Source: JBMTVN01 sp046047235 (GTDB lineage: Bacteria > Verrucomicrobiota > Verrucomicrobiia > Limisphaerales > JAHDYP01). From it: 64,000 bases of DNA. Every line of letters begins with the position of its first letter. Positions within the stretch are counted from its first letter, which is position 1. Both the position numbers and the translations under genes were made by a program. Location of the stretch: positions 1-64,000 of the forward strand of contig JBJOII010000033.1 in assembly GCA_046047235.1 (NCBI GenBank). Direction: 5' to 3'. The notes below the pieces were generated by a model. The model searched no databases and had not been told where the DNA came from. It saw nothing but the letters and a program-made list of their open reading frames with translations. This document shows positions 26,057 through 35,262 of the stretch, piece by piece.

Positions 26057-27681
26057 GGTTGGCTTGCGGGTGAGGGCTGGATGGCGATCTTGAGGGCGGC
26101 GGCTTCGAGGTCGTTGCGGACGAGCAGCAGGTTGCCGGCGAGGGCGATGGGGTTCCAGGTTTTGGAATCGAACACGGGGAATTCGTGGAGGAGGTTAGGT
26201 TCGTTGGGAGTGGGTTGGAGCAGGAGGAGACGACCATCTTCGGCCATGAGGAGGTAATGGTCACCGATGAGGAGTCCCTGGCCGTGGCCGTAGCGGCCCT
26301 CTTTCCAGGCCTGGGAGCCGTCCGTGAGCTTGATGCAGGCGAGGATACCGTCGTCGAGTCCGTAGGCGAAACCGTCTTTTGACACGAGGTTGGAGAACTT
26401 GGCTTTCATGCGACCGGATTTCCAGATGCGATCGGCTTGCCAGGAGTTGGTTTGCGGGGATGGCGGGGTGATTTGGAGGAGTTCGGCGCCGACCCCGTAG
26501 CCACTGGAGAAGAGGAGTTGGTTGGATTGGACGGGTATGGGAATGGAGACATGGGGGAAGCCTTTGCCCCAGGGGTAGGTCCAGAGGACGGAGCCATTGG
26601 TGGGGTTATGGGACACGATTTGGCGGGAGTTGAAGGCGATGATTTGTTGTTGGTTATCGATGGTGGTGAGGAAGGGTGAGCTGTAGCTGGCGCCGGCATC
26701 GCCTCCTGACCAGGCGAGCTTGCCGGATTGGGCATTGTAGGCGAGGAGGGAGCGGCCGTTGTTTCCGCCGGCGATGACGATGACGAGGTTGTTGTAGAGA
26801 AGGGGAGATCCACTGAAGCCCCATTCCGGGACCGAGCATTCTGCGTCCTTGGTGATATCGTGTTGCCAGACCAGTTCGCCCGTTGCTGTTTTGAGGCAAT
26901 TGAGGAGTCCGGTGGCTCCGAGAGTGTAGGTGTAGTTATTGTCTATCGTGGGGGTGGCTCGTGGACCTTCGCCGGCGATTACCGTATTGTATTGGGTTTC
27001 GTCCTGATGGGACCACAGCAGCTCGCCGGTGGAGGCATTGTAGGCGCTGACACATTCCATGGGGCCGCGTTGTTCCTGGGTGATGGCGATCTTGCCGACG
27101 ATACTGAAGCCGGACCATCCGGTGCCGATGGGATGTTTCCAGAGGATCTGTGGCGGGTTTCCGGTCCAGTCAGGGTTGAGCTGGATATGTTGGAGGGTGG
27201 CGTTGCGGTTGGGGCCAAGGAACTGGGGGAAATCGGTTTGGGCGGTTTGGATGATGTATTCGTAGGAGTCTGTCGGCGTTGGTGGGGTGGTGGTTTCGAG
27301 GGCGTGATTTTGTTTGGGGGGCGAGGATTTCCAGCGGAATTCGAGGATGGGTATGAGGTCGCCGGTTACGCCGCGGATGCGGATTGTAGCTGCGGTGATG
27401 GCTGTCAAGGTCAGGGTTAGGCCGACGACGGCGAAGCGGAGTGTGAGTGTGGTTCGGGAGAGGAGGAGCCACCAGATTGCGAGGCAGGCGGTGCTACCGG
27501 CGAGGGCGGCGAGGGACTGGAGGTTACGCTTTTGGAAGGGGAGCTGGTCCTGGGAGCGGATCGCGATGAGGGCACCGGCCGTGACGAGCAGGATGAGGAT
27601 GGCGGGCCACCAGCGTATGGATTTACGCGGAGTTGAGGCGGGTTTAGGGTGGGTTTGCTGGTGTGTTGCTGGGTCCGTCAC
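26053..27681 (-). CDS. Membrane-anchored PQQ-like beta-propeller protein
   Basis: The 542-residue product has about three hydrophobic N-terminal segments (WWPAILILLVTAGALIAI, then two more before about residue 110). A beta-propeller follows with repeated PQQ/quinoprotein-type blades (DFPQFLGPNRNATL, NASTGELLWSH, LLNCLKTATGELVWQHD, LLAYNAQSGKLAWSG, NPTNGSVLWTYPWG). No dehydrogenase active-site motif is obvious, so a scaffold or binding role is more likely than PQQ catalysis. The GTG at 27681 was chosen because the ATG upstream would add 47 low-complexity residues lying inside the preceding gene's coding region. It follows a second beta-propeller gene on the same strand by 43 bases. Confidence 0.8.
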   Translation of the reverse strand: MTDPATHQQTHPKPASTPRKSIRWWPAILILLVTAGALIAIRSQDQLPFQKRNLQSLAALAGSTACLAIWWLLLSRTTLTLRFAVVGLTLTLTAITAATIRIRGVTGDLIPILEFRWKSSPPKQNHALETTTPPTPTDSYEYIIQTAQTDFPQFLGPNRNATLQHIQLNPDWTGNPPQILWKHPIGTGWSGFSIVGKIAITQEQRGPMECVSAYNASTGELLWSHQDETQYNTVIAGEGPRATPTIDNNYTYTLGATGLLNCLKTATGELVWQHDITKDAECSVPEWGFSGSPLLYNNLVIVIAGGNNGRSLLAYNAQSGKLAWSGGDAGASYSSPFLTTIDNQQQIIAFNSRQIVSHNPTNGSVLWTYPWGKGFPHVSIPIPVQSNQLLFSSGYGVGAELLQITPPSPQTNSWQADRIWKSGRMKAKFSNLVSKDGFAYGLDDGILACIKLTDGSQAWKEGRYGHGQGLLIGDHYLLMAEDGRLLLLQPTPNEPNLLHEFPVFDSKTWNPIALAGNLLLVRNDLEAAALKIAIQPSPASQP

Positions 27682-27724
27682 GCGGGACAGTATAGGGCGG
27701 GATGATGAAAGCGGAAGAGGAGGT

Positions 27725-28954
27725 TTAGGGTTGGCTGATGCAGAGGAGGTTATTGAAGGTGCGGATGAACAGCTGGCTTTGGGAGATGGCGGGGGAGGCG
27801 AAGCATTTTTCGTTGAGGTCATTCTCGGCGACTATTTCGAGGGTGGGACCGGGGCGGACGATGCGGGTTTTACCGTTGTCACTAATGAAATAGACGAGGT
27901 TATTGGCAGTGATGAGGGAGGCGTGATGGAATCCGAAGCGTTCTGACCACATCAGATTGCCGGATGAGGCTTCGAAGCAGCAGGCGTATCCGGGGTCGGA
28001 CACCACGAGGAAGTAGTTGCCGCAGGAGATGGGGGAGGGGACATATGAGACGTAGCGGGGGTTTTCGTGGTGCCAGGCGATGTGGGTGTCGGTGATATCG
28101 CCTGAGCCATCGGTGCGTATGGCGAGGAGGTGGTGGTCGGGGAAGCCTGCGGTCATGAAGAAGAGGTTGGCCCTGGGGTTATGGACGAGAGAGGCGACGT
28201 ATTGTTCTGTGGGGCCGTTTATGATCCAGAGGAGGTCACCGTTGGCGGGGTTATAACTGGTGACGCACATGGAGCCGGAGACGAGCATTTGGGTGCGGTT
28301 ACTGGCGTGGAAGATGGTGGGGGTGCAGTAGCTGCGTGTATTATTGGGGCGCTGGATTCTCCAGACTTCGGCTCCTGTGTCCTGGTTGAGGGCGACGATA
28401 TAGCCATTGCCGTCGTGGTCTCCGTTGATGATGACGAGGTTGTCGAAGAGGATGGGGGAGCTACAGAAGCCGTGGATACTATTGAAGGGGCCGGGGTGGG
28501 TTTGCCAGAGGGGTTCACCCTTGAGGGTGAAAGCGGCGACGAGCATGCGGTCGACATCGAGGAAGGAGGTAAAGATTTGTTTCCCGTTGGTGGCGGGGGT
28601 GCTGGAGGCGTGGCTATTGAGGCCGTGTTTCGATTCCAGAGGTGATTTGAGGACGGTGGTTTGCCATTGGAGCTGGCCGGTGAGGCGATCGAAGGAGAGG
28701 AGGGCTCGTTCCTGGGAGTCGGGGAGGGAGGAGACTGTGAGGATTTGGTTATCCCAGACGATGGGGGAGGCGTGGCCTGAGCCGGGGACGGGGGTTTTCC
28801 AGAGGATGTTCGAGGAGGCGGACCAGTGTAAAGGCGGGCTGGTTTCGAGGCTGGATCCATCGCCTCTGGGGCCGCGCCAGGCGGGCCAATTTTCTGCGTG
28901 GGCGGGTGTGAGCAGGAGGAGCAGGAAAGCGAGCGGGGTGAGCCGGGGATGCAT
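27725..28954 (-). CDS. Secreted PQQ-like beta-propeller protein
   Basis: The 409-residue exported protein begins with a signal peptide (MHPRLTPLAFLLLLLTPAHA). The WPAWRGPRGDGSS opening is typical of the verrucomicrobial/planctomycete outer-membrane assembly BamB-like or quinoprotein-like family. Blade motifs include LLSFDRLTGQLQWQT, IVALNQDTGAEVWRI and ACCFEASSGNLMWSE. It is the first gene of a two-gene propeller operon and is divergent from the DUF1080 gene across about 90 bases. The ligand or cofactor is unknown; no haem-binding CxxCH is present. Confidence 0.85.
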   Translation of the reverse strand: MHPRLTPLAFLLLLLTPAHAENWPAWRGPRGDGSSLETSPPLHWSASSNILWKTPVPGSGHASPIVWDNQILTVSSLPDSQERALLSFDRLTGQLQWQTTVLKSPLESKHGLNSHASSTPATNGKQIFTSFLDVDRMLVAAFTLKGEPLWQTHPGPFNSIHGFCSSPILFDNLVIINGDHDGNGYIVALNQDTGAEVWRIQRPNNTRSYCTPTIFHASNRTQMLVSGSMCVTSYNPANGDLLWIINGPTEQYVASLVHNPRANLFFMTAGFPDHHLLAIRTDGSGDITDTHIAWHHENPRYVSYVPSPISCGNYFLVVSDPGYACCFEASSGNLMWSERFGFHHASLITANNLVYFISDNGKTRIVRPGPTLEIVAENDLNEKCFASPAISQSQLFIRTFNNLLCISQP

Positions 28955-29044
28955 GGTTGGAAGTTGCCTTGGGTCCGTTGATTTGGGAAGTCCGCCTTTG
29001 CGTGGGTATTGACGTTTTTGGGGAGTGGTGGGCAAGGTATCGGC

Positions 29045-30238
29045 GTGATCACCAAGCTTTCTTCACCTGTTGTCTCGGGTACATTTCTGGCGACCATTAC
29101 ATTAGCGATGGGGGCTTCGAGCGGGCCTCGATTTTATGGGGATGCTCCGGACGAGCATCATGCGTGGGCGGTTCATGACGGGAACCGGCCGCAGCCGGTG
29201 CGGGTGGTTCCGGGGACCTTCAGTTCACAGGAGCGGGCGGGGAAGCCGCCGGCGGATGCGGTGGTATTATTTGATGGGACGGATTTATCGGGGTGGACCA
29301 ACGACAAGGGTGAGGCTGCGGGCTGGGCGGTGCGGGATGGGTATATGGAAGTGGTTCCGGGGAAGGGTGAGATTCGGACGAGGGAGCAATTTGGGGACTG
29401 CCAGTTGCACATTGAGTATGCGGCGCCGGCGAAGGTTGAGGGGGACAGTCAGGGGCGGGGGAACAGCGGTGTTTTTTTGATGGGGCGGCTGGAGATCCAG
29501 GTATTGGATTCGTATGACAACGTGACGTATGCCGATGGGCATGCGGGGGCTTACTATGGTGTGAATCCTCCGTTGGCGTTGCCGTTGAATCCTCCGGGCA
29601 AGTTTCAGGTGTATGACATTGTATTCCGTCGGCCGGTTTATCGTGGGGACGAGGTGGTGGATCCGGGGTATGTGACCGTGTTCATGAACGGTGTTTTGGT
29701 TCAGGATCACACGGCCTTGGAAGGATCTGGCGGGCACATGGGCAGGAGCCGGCCCGGACCGTTTCCGGAGAAGGGGTATTTGTCGTTGCAGGATCACGGG
29801 AATCCGACGCGATTTAGGAACGTATGGTATCGGCCTTTGCCTCCGCGCAGCAGTGAGGGAGGGACTGATGGTTGGTTAAGCACGGAAGCGGCGATGGCGA
29901 AGCGGCAGGAGACTGCGGCGGCGTTGCGTGAAGCGGCGAAGGGTGCGGCCAACTCTGCTGACCCGGTTCCGGAGATGCTGGCGTTGATGGAGTCGCTGGT
30001 GTATGCGCCGGACGAGGCGGCTATGGCCCGTGCTGTGGAGTTGGCTCAGGGGTATGTGGCTTCGGTGAAGCGGTTGGCGGGGGCTGAGCTGCAGGGGAGG
30101 AAGGATCAGGTGAAGCAGTTGAACGACGTTTTCAAGTATTTGCTGAAGTGGAAGGTGGTTGAGGCGCCGTTCGGCCCGCAGGAGGCGTTGGAGCGGATGA
30201 TTGAGCAGCAGGGGTGGAACAAGCGGAACGGCCGCTAA
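29045..30238 (+). CDS. Exported DUF1080 (3-keto-disaccharide hydrolase-type) protein
   Basis: The product of about 397 residues has an N-terminal signal-like segment. A large DUF1080 jelly roll follows (ADAVVLFDGTDLSGW, GNSGVFLMGRLEIQVLDSYD, then YLSLQDHGNPTRFRNVWYRP). A helical C-terminal domain of about 110 residues (from about 285) is not part of the canonical family. DUF1080 enzymes cleave glycosides after C3 oxidation. The start is ambiguous; the GTG at 29045 is favoured because it begins the signal segment, and a TTG at 29009 is the alternative. A strong bidirectional terminator follows the gene. Confidence 0.8.
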   Translation: MITKLSSPVVSGTFLATITLAMGASSGPRFYGDAPDEHHAWAVHDGNRPQPVRVVPGTFSSQERAGKPPADAVVLFDGTDLSGWTNDKGEAAGWAVRDGYMEVVPGKGEIRTREQFGDCQLHIEYAAPAKVEGDSQGRGNSGVFLMGRLEIQVLDSYDNVTYADGHAGAYYGVNPPLALPLNPPGKFQVYDIVFRRPVYRGDEVVDPGYVTVFMNGVLVQDHTALEGSGGHMGRSRPGPFPEKGYLSLQDHGNPTRFRNVWYRPLPPRSSEGGTDGWLSTEAAMAKRQETAAALREAAKGAANSADPVPEMLALMESLVYAPDEAAMARAVELAQGYVASVKRLAGAELQGRKDQVKQLNDVFKYLLKWKVVEAPFGPQEALERMIEQQGWNKRNGR

Positions 30239-30264
30239 GGATCTGCGGGGGTCTTTTGGAACAG

Positions 30265-30298
30265 AAACGCCCGTCCGGTTGGTGCCGGGCGGGCGTTT
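30265..30298. terminator. Bidirectional rho-independent terminator
   Basis: A 14-base-pair stem (AAACGCCCGTCCGG, 30265-30278, with its complement at 30285-30298, one T:G wobble) encloses a six-base loop. The AAAA/TTTT ends provide a U-tract in both directions. It sits between the convergent DUF1080 and isomerase genes, 27 bases after one stop and 19 bases from the other. Confidence 0.9.
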
Positions 30299-30316
30299 TG
30301 TTCACGGGTTGGTGGT

Positions 30317-31186
30317 TTAGGCCAGGAGCTTCTTCAGGGCTTTGAAGGAGATCTCAGTGGCTTCCATGGGGGATTTGCCATCGGGGTAGACTTCCTGTTC
30401 CAGAGTGATCCAGTCGGTGCCTCCGACCGTGCGGCAAGCTTCGATGACTTCCGGCCATTTAACGGAGTCCTGGCCGAGGAAGGCTTTTTTACCGGCCTCG
30501 TTGTTCACGACAGTGGGTTTGAAGTGGGTGCTACGGAACCGGCCGGGGTAGCGTTTCATCATCTCGACGGGGTCGAGGCCGGCGGCGGCGGTCCAGCCGA
30601 CGTCTTGCTGGAGGATGACGTCCTGCGTGGTGTGTTGGGCGAAGAGGTCGTAATAGGTCTTGCCGTCGAGCTTGGTGAACTCGTGGGTATGGTTATGGTA
30701 GCCCGTGGCCATTCCGAGCGGTTTCAGTTTTGCGGCGACTTCGTTGAAGGTATCGGCAAGGGCCTTCCATTTGTCGGGTTTAGTGAAGTCGCCATCACCG
30801 GGGACGATGAGGAACTTGCAGCCGATGGCCTGGTGGAACTCGATGGAGGCTTTGAGGGCGTCGCCGCGGAGAGTGTTGGTGCCGATGTGAGTGGCGGCTA
30901 CGCCGAGTCCGAGATCGTCGAGGCGCTTTTTAAGTTCTTTGGGTTTGCCGTTGTAGTTGTGGTAGCCGGCGAACTCGACGCCATCGAAGCCCATTTTGGC
31001 GACTTGGGCGAGGGCGGCATCGAAGTCTTTGCTGCAATCGCCGCGCACCGAATAGAGCTGGAGGGCGACGGGCAGCTTTTTACCGGCGGCGTTGAGTCGG
31101 TTCAAGCCGGGTAGGCTGAGTGCGGCTGCGCCTGCGAGCAGTGAGCTTTTGACGAAGCGACGGCGGGAGAGTGGGGTGTTTTGCAT
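30317..31186 (-). CDS. Tat-exported sugar phosphate isomerase/epimerase-family TIM barrel
   Basis: The 289-residue product has a twin-arginine signal (LSRRRFVKSSLLAGAAALSL). An AP-endonuclease-2-like xylose isomerase TIM barrel follows: ALQLYSVRGDCSKDF, MGFDGVEFAGYHNYNG, the metal-ligand region GYHNHTHEF, VGWTAAAGLDPVEMM and the C-terminal WITLEQEVYP Glu. Exported members of this family often act as 3-keto-sugar isomerases or lyases next to Gfo/Idh/MocA and DUF1080 genes, which fits the neighbouring gene. The ATG at 31186 begins the Tat signal. It appears monocistronic and ends at the shared terminator. Confidence 0.9.
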   Translation of the reverse strand: MQNTPLSRRRFVKSSLLAGAAALSLPGLNRLNAAGKKLPVALQLYSVRGDCSKDFDAALAQVAKMGFDGVEFAGYHNYNGKPKELKKRLDDLGLGVAATHIGTNTLRGDALKASIEFHQAIGCKFLIVPGDGDFTKPDKWKALADTFNEVAAKLKPLGMATGYHNHTHEFTKLDGKTYYDLFAQHTTQDVILQQDVGWTAAAGLDPVEMMKRYPGRFRSTHFKPTVVNNEAGKKAFLGQDSVKWPEVIEACRTVGGTDWITLEQEVYPDGKSPMEATEISFKALKKLLA

Positions 31187-31306
31187 AGGTAGTGAGGTGG
31201 ATAGTAAGCAGAGGTGGTGGGGCTGTCCACGGGAGATATCGATGGGTATTTGTGGTGGTGTTGGGGTGGGATAACTCGCCGCTCGGGCAGGTGTGACGGG
31301 TGCCAT

Positions 31307-32860
31307 TTATGTTGGGCTCATGTGACTGGCCCCTGCAGCGGGTGCCGGGTGGTGGCGTTGTTGTCGGCGTTGGCGGCGGGAGGGTTCTTTGTTCGGGGCG
31401 TTTGGGTTGATGGGGCGGATGGAGGGGGGGAGGTCGCCGCGGCCGGTTCTGGAGTAGTCTTGGGCGAGAGAGGAGAGGATTGGATCCTTTGGCAGGTGGA
31501 GTTCGTTCGTGAGGTAGGTGTAGAGGAGTGTGGTGAGGCGATTGAGGGCGATGGCGTGGAGCTGGCCGGTTTGCTGGTGGAGCCAGTCTGTCCACTGGAG
31601 GAAGGCGTGGAAGGGGGAGGTGGGTTGGTGGTGCCAGATGAAATGGAGAGTGGAGGAGAAGCTGCCGCTATTGGCGACCAGGTCCCAGGCGCGGGCGAAG
31701 CGGCGTAGTCGTTGGAGGGTGGGGAAATCGACGAGTTTGTTTTGGAGGATTTCGTAGGGAGGTTCGGGACTGTAGACCATTTCCCAGTCATGGTCGTGTC
31801 GGCTGATGGGGGCACCGCGGAGGCGTTTGAGGATGCCGACCTGGATTTCGTGGGGTTGAAAGGAGAGGAGGTGGTTGAAGCCTTGGGCGAAGCTCTCGAG
31901 GGATTCTCCGGGCAGGCCGAAGATGAGGTCGGTGTGGAGGTGGGCGCCGGTTTCTTGTCGCAGGAAGCGGAGGTTTTCTTCCGTGCGCTGGTAGTTTTGT
32001 CGTCGTCGGATTCGTTCTGCGACCTCTGGATTGAAAGTCTGGATCCCGATTTCGAACTGGAGGGATCCCGGGGGGAATAGTTTGACTGTGGAGCGTAGGG
32101 CTTCCGGGAAGCGGTCGGGGATCATTTCGAAGTGGAGGAAGAGGTCGGGGGTGAGTCGCTTAAGGAAGAAGTTGAGGAGTGTTTGGCTGGTTTCGAGGTT
32201 CAGGTTGAACGTGCGATCGACGAACTTGAAATGTCGGAGGCCTTGTTTAAAGAGGTGGTCCAGTTCTGAGAGCAGCGTGGGGAGCGGGAAGGCGCGAACG
32301 GGAGAGTCGAGAGAGGAGAGGCAGAACTCGCAGGTGTAGGGACAGCCGCGTGAGGCTTCGACATAGACGATTCGGTGTTCGATATCCTGCGGAGTATAGA
32401 GGTGGTAGGGGAGCTTGAGGTCGGCTGGGCTGGGGAGTGGTGCGGTCTGGATTTTTCGCGCGGGTTTTTTCTGGTCGAGGAGGTCCTGGCAGAGGGAGGC
32501 GAAGTGGAGGTCGGCTTCTCCCTGGATGACATAGTCGGCGAGCTGGCAGATGGGTTGTTGTTCCGTTTCGTGGCTGACCTCCGGGCCGCCGAGGATGATG
32601 GTGATATCCGGGCGGAGTTGTTTGAGGAGGCGGACTACCTGAAGACTTTCACGGACGTTCCAGATGTAGATGCCGAGTCCGATGATTTTGGGGGAGTGCT
32701 GGAGGATTGTTTCGACGGTTTCGAGGGGGCGTTGTTGGAGGTCGAACTCGAGCAGGGTGGTACGGGGTTGGAGGGGGCCGAGGTTGGCGAGGAGGTATCG
32801 CAGGCCGAACGAGGCATGGATGTATTTGGCGTTCAGGGTGGTGAGGACGATATCCGGCAT
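31307..32860 (-). CDS. B12-binding radical SAM protein
   Basis: The 517-residue product has an N-terminal cobalamin-binding-like Rossmann domain (about 1-150; TTLNAKYIHASFGLRYL, IILGGPEVSHE). A radical SAM core follows with the Cys triad in EASRGCPYTCEFCLSS (C-x3-C-x2-C), the VDRTFNLN strand, and DLIFGLPGE in the second half. The last 150 residues correspond to the DUF4080-type extension. Such proteins are common, but the substrate is generally unknown. The ATG at 32860 was chosen because homology begins at MPDIVLTTLNAKY. The C-terminal end is a basic, Gln-rich tail. It is separated from the isomerase gene by 120 bases. Confidence 0.88.
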   Translation of the reverse strand: MPDIVLTTLNAKYIHASFGLRYLLANLGPLQPRTTLLEFDLQQRPLETVETILQHSPKIIGLGIYIWNVRESLQVVRLLKQLRPDITIILGGPEVSHETEQQPICQLADYVIQGEADLHFASLCQDLLDQKKPARKIQTAPLPSPADLKLPYHLYTPQDIEHRIVYVEASRGCPYTCEFCLSSLDSPVRAFPLPTLLSELDHLFKQGLRHFKFVDRTFNLNLETSQTLLNFFLKRLTPDLFLHFEMIPDRFPEALRSTVKLFPPGSLQFEIGIQTFNPEVAERIRRRQNYQRTEENLRFLRQETGAHLHTDLIFGLPGESLESFAQGFNHLLSFQPHEIQVGILKRLRGAPISRHDHDWEMVYSPEPPYEILQNKLVDFPTLQRLRRFARAWDLVANSGSFSSTLHFIWHHQPTSPFHAFLQWTDWLHQQTGQLHAIALNRLTTLLYTYLTNELHLPKDPILSSLAQDYSRTGRGDLPPSIRPINPNAPNKEPSRRQRRQQRHHPAPAAGASHMSPT

Positions 32861-33080
32861 GCGGGTGGGGAGGTTAGCGGGGAAGCGTGGGCGGCTCAAC
32901 CAGCAAGCGATTGTGGTTGGGGGGGTCAAGGAGGGGGTTGTTTTGGCCGATACAGGGGCAGGTGGACTGGGAGCTGGCGGGTAGGGGGAGAGGGCGGATG
33001 GAAAAAGTTTCCATGGGGTGACCGTTGGACAACTGGTGTCCGAGGGTGCATGTTAGAACAGGCGCAAAAAAAGGCTGTGT

Positions 33081-33254
33081 ATGGATCGCCAACAGTTGGA
33101 AATGAGACTGGAATGCGCCGCGGGAAGCCGCAGGCAACCGAGGTATCGTCGACGTCCGAACCGTGCCAGATGGTGGTTTGAGCAGATGCGTCGGGCGGTG
33201 GACGAGGCGGTTGGCTGGCAACCCGCTGCGGGTAGTGAGCAGGCCCGTCAATAG
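33081..33254 (+). CDS. Small basic protein with an ARWWFEQMRRAVD core (57 aa)
   Basis: The reading frame ATG 33081 to TAG 33252-33254 encodes 57 residues: a Gln/Glu-rich start, a basic stretch (RRQPRYRRRPNRARWWFEQM) and an amphipathic VDEAVGWQP end. AAGG precedes the start by seven bases. The Arg-Trp-Trp-Phe-x-x-Met-Arg-x-x-Val-Asp pattern and balanced codon use look like a real coding sequence and not a chance frame. I recall similar short proteins in Verrucomicrobiota, but this is memory and not a search result. Function is unknown; the basic aromatic core could bind nucleic acid. It lies alone in the 530-base gap between the radical SAM and antiporter genes. Confidence 0.6.
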   Translation: MDRQQLEMRLECAAGSRRQPRYRRRPNRARWWFEQMRRAVDEAVGWQPAAGSEQARQ

Positions 33255-33393
33255 GTTTGGGGATAGGTGGTTGGGAGACGAGCGAGGCGGGAGCGTGTGG
33301 TTGTCTTTCGTCTCGCTCGCCATGGCGGGTGGGACTTCTTTTTGGTGTGGGGGTATTGTTTTCCCTGGCCGGGTGGTTTAATGGGGTCGTTCC

Positions 33394-34645
33394 ATGGTTC
33401 ACGAGACGCGCGAGAGGGTTCCATTTTGGGTGGCGGTGTTGCCGGTGGTGGCGTTGGTTGGGAGTTTGGGGGTAGTGACCGTGTGGTTGGGGTTATCGGC
33501 GCATTTACCTTTAGTATGCGGGGTGGTGGTTGCTGGGGTCTTGGCTTTTTGGAGGGGGACGAAGTGGTTGGAGATTCACGATGGCATGGTGGGTGGGATT
33601 ACGATGGGGGTGGGGGCGATTTTGATTTTGTTGGCGGTTGGTGGGTTGATTGGGGCGTGGATTGCGGGTGGGGTTGTGCCGACTATGGTGTATTACGGGC
33701 TGAAGATCTTTTCGCCCGGATATTTTTTGGTGGCGGCGGTTTTGGTGTGTTCTGTGGTTTCTCTGGGGACGGGGTCGTCGTGGGGGACGGTGGGGACCGT
33801 AGGGATTGCCTTGATGGGGGTGGGTCGGGGGTTGGGTGTTCCGTTACCTATGGTCGCGGGGGCGATTGTTTCGGGTGCGTATTTTGGGGACAAGATGTCG
33901 CCATTATCGGACACGACCAATCTAGCGCCGGGGGTTGCGGGGACGGATTTATTCACGCACATCCGGCACATGGCATATACGACTGTGCCGAGTTATTTGG
34001 GTGCGTTGTTATTGTATGGGCTATTGGGGTGGCGTTATGGGGGAGAGGGCGTGGGGACGGAGGAGTTGGCAGGGGGTATCGGCGACCTCGGTTTTGGAGG
34101 CGGTGTTTTCCGGTTATGTGGCGGAGACGGGTTTGGAGGCTTTGGACGAGTTACTGACGCGTGGGGGGATGATGGGAATGATGGAGACGGTGGCTTTGAT
34201 ATTATGTGCTTTGGCATTTGGTGGTGTGATGGAGCGGGCGGGTTTCCTAGGTAGCTTGACGCGGGTTTTGCTGAGGCGGGTTCGGACAACCGGGGGGTTG
34301 GTTTTGGCTACCGAGGTGACTTGTGTGGGGTCGAACGTGCTGGCCCCGGACCAGTATTTATCCATTGTGGTTCCGGGGCGGATGTTTAGGCAGGCTTTTG
34401 CGGAGCGGGGTTTGCATCCGAAGAATTTGTCCAGGTGTCTGGAGGATGCGGGGACGTTATCGTCGCCATTGGTTCCGTGGAACAGTTGTGGTGCGTTTGT
34501 GGGAGGGGCTTTGGGATTGAGTGCGGCGTATTTTTTGCCGTTTGCGTTTTTCAACCTTTTGAACCCGCTGGTTTCGATTTTTTACGGGTATATGGGGATT
34601 ACAATGGAGAGGGTTGGGGAGGGCGGGGATCGTGCTGAGGGGTGA
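33394..34645 (+). pseudogene. Na+/H+ antiporter NhaC family, one-base frameshift
   Basis: The first part (33394 to about 34071) encodes the N-terminal two-thirds of an NhaC-type antiporter: a run of transmembrane helices, GTGSSWGTVGTVG and the signature SGAYFGDKMSPLSDTTNLA. After the G5 run at 34072-34076 the homology continues one frame over (SATSVLEAVFSGYVAETGLE, TCVGSNVLAPDQYLSIVVPG, GTLSSPLVPWNSCGAFVGG) to a stop at 34645. Deleting one G from the run gives an uninterrupted protein of about 416 residues. This is therefore either a recent inactivating insertion or a sequencing error in a homopolymer. Everything else looks intact, so an error or very recent mutation is likely. Confidence 0.85.
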
Positions 34646-34749
34646 GTCCTTTTTTGGGTTTAAGACTTGTTGAGAGGGGGATCGGGTCGCAGGGTGGCCT
34701 TTGGGTTGAGGACGAGACGGGGACCAACCAAACAGGAGAAAGATCAAGA

Positions 34750-35211
34750 ATGGAGATTAAGAAGGACGTTGTTGTGAGCATTGATTACACCCTGCGCAAC
34801 GATGCCGGCGAGGTATTGGACACGTCGGATGGGCGGGGTGCACTGGATTATCTACACGGGCACGGGGGGTTGATCCCGGGTTTGGAGAAGGAGTTAGAGG
34901 GCAAGCAGGTGGGGGCTGAGTTGAAAGTGGTGGTGCCACCGGAGGAGGCCTATGGGGTGCGCGATGATTCTTTGGTGGGGCAGGTTTCGCGGGATCAATT
35001 TGAGGCGGGTGTGGAGGTTAAGGTGGGCATGCAGTTTCAGGCGCAGACGACGGCCGGGCCGAGGGTGTTGACGATCACGGGTGTGGAGGCGGATCACGTG
35101 ATGGTGGATGGCAATCATGCCTTGGCGGGTGAGCGGCTTCATTTCGATGTGAAGATTGTGAGCATTCGTGCGGCGACGCCGGAGGAGATCGATCACGGTC
35201 ACGTGCATTGA
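34750..35211 (+). CDS. slyD: FKBP-type peptidyl-prolyl cis-trans isomerase, SlyD-like
   Basis: The 153-residue protein has the SlyD order. The FKBP part (VSIDYTLRNDAGEVLDTS, HGHGGLIPGLEKELEGK) is interrupted by the insert-in-flap chaperone domain (about 70-130; PPEEAYGVRDDSLVG and VDGNHALAGERLHFDV). A short His-rich tail (DHGHVH) could bind nickel, but it is much shorter than in E. coli SlyD. It catalyses prolyl isomerisation and assists folding in the cytoplasm. AGGAGA lies about ten bases before the ATG at 34750. It follows the antiporter gene by about 100 bases. Confidence 0.92.
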   Translation: MEIKKDVVVSIDYTLRNDAGEVLDTSDGRGALDYLHGHGGLIPGLEKELEGKQVGAELKVVVPPEEAYGVRDDSLVGQVSRDQFEAGVEVKVGMQFQAQTTAGPRVLTITGVEADHVMVDGNHALAGERLHFDVKIVSIRAATPEEIDHGHVH

Positions 35212-35262
35212 GGTTGGATTTGGGCTGGACGCGGGTGAGTGAGGTCGGAGAGGGTCTGGGGC

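Noticed and set aside
27682..27822. Upstream ATG for the membrane-anchored beta-propeller
   Set aside because: The extra 47 residues are low-complexity Ser/Pro and lie within the coding region of the preceding gene in another frame; the GTG at 27681 starts the membrane segment region.
34072..34085. Programmed -1/+1 frameshift in nhaC
   Set aside because: NhaC proteins are not known to use recoding, and no slippery heptamer with a downstream pseudoknot was seen; a G-run indel explains it more simply.
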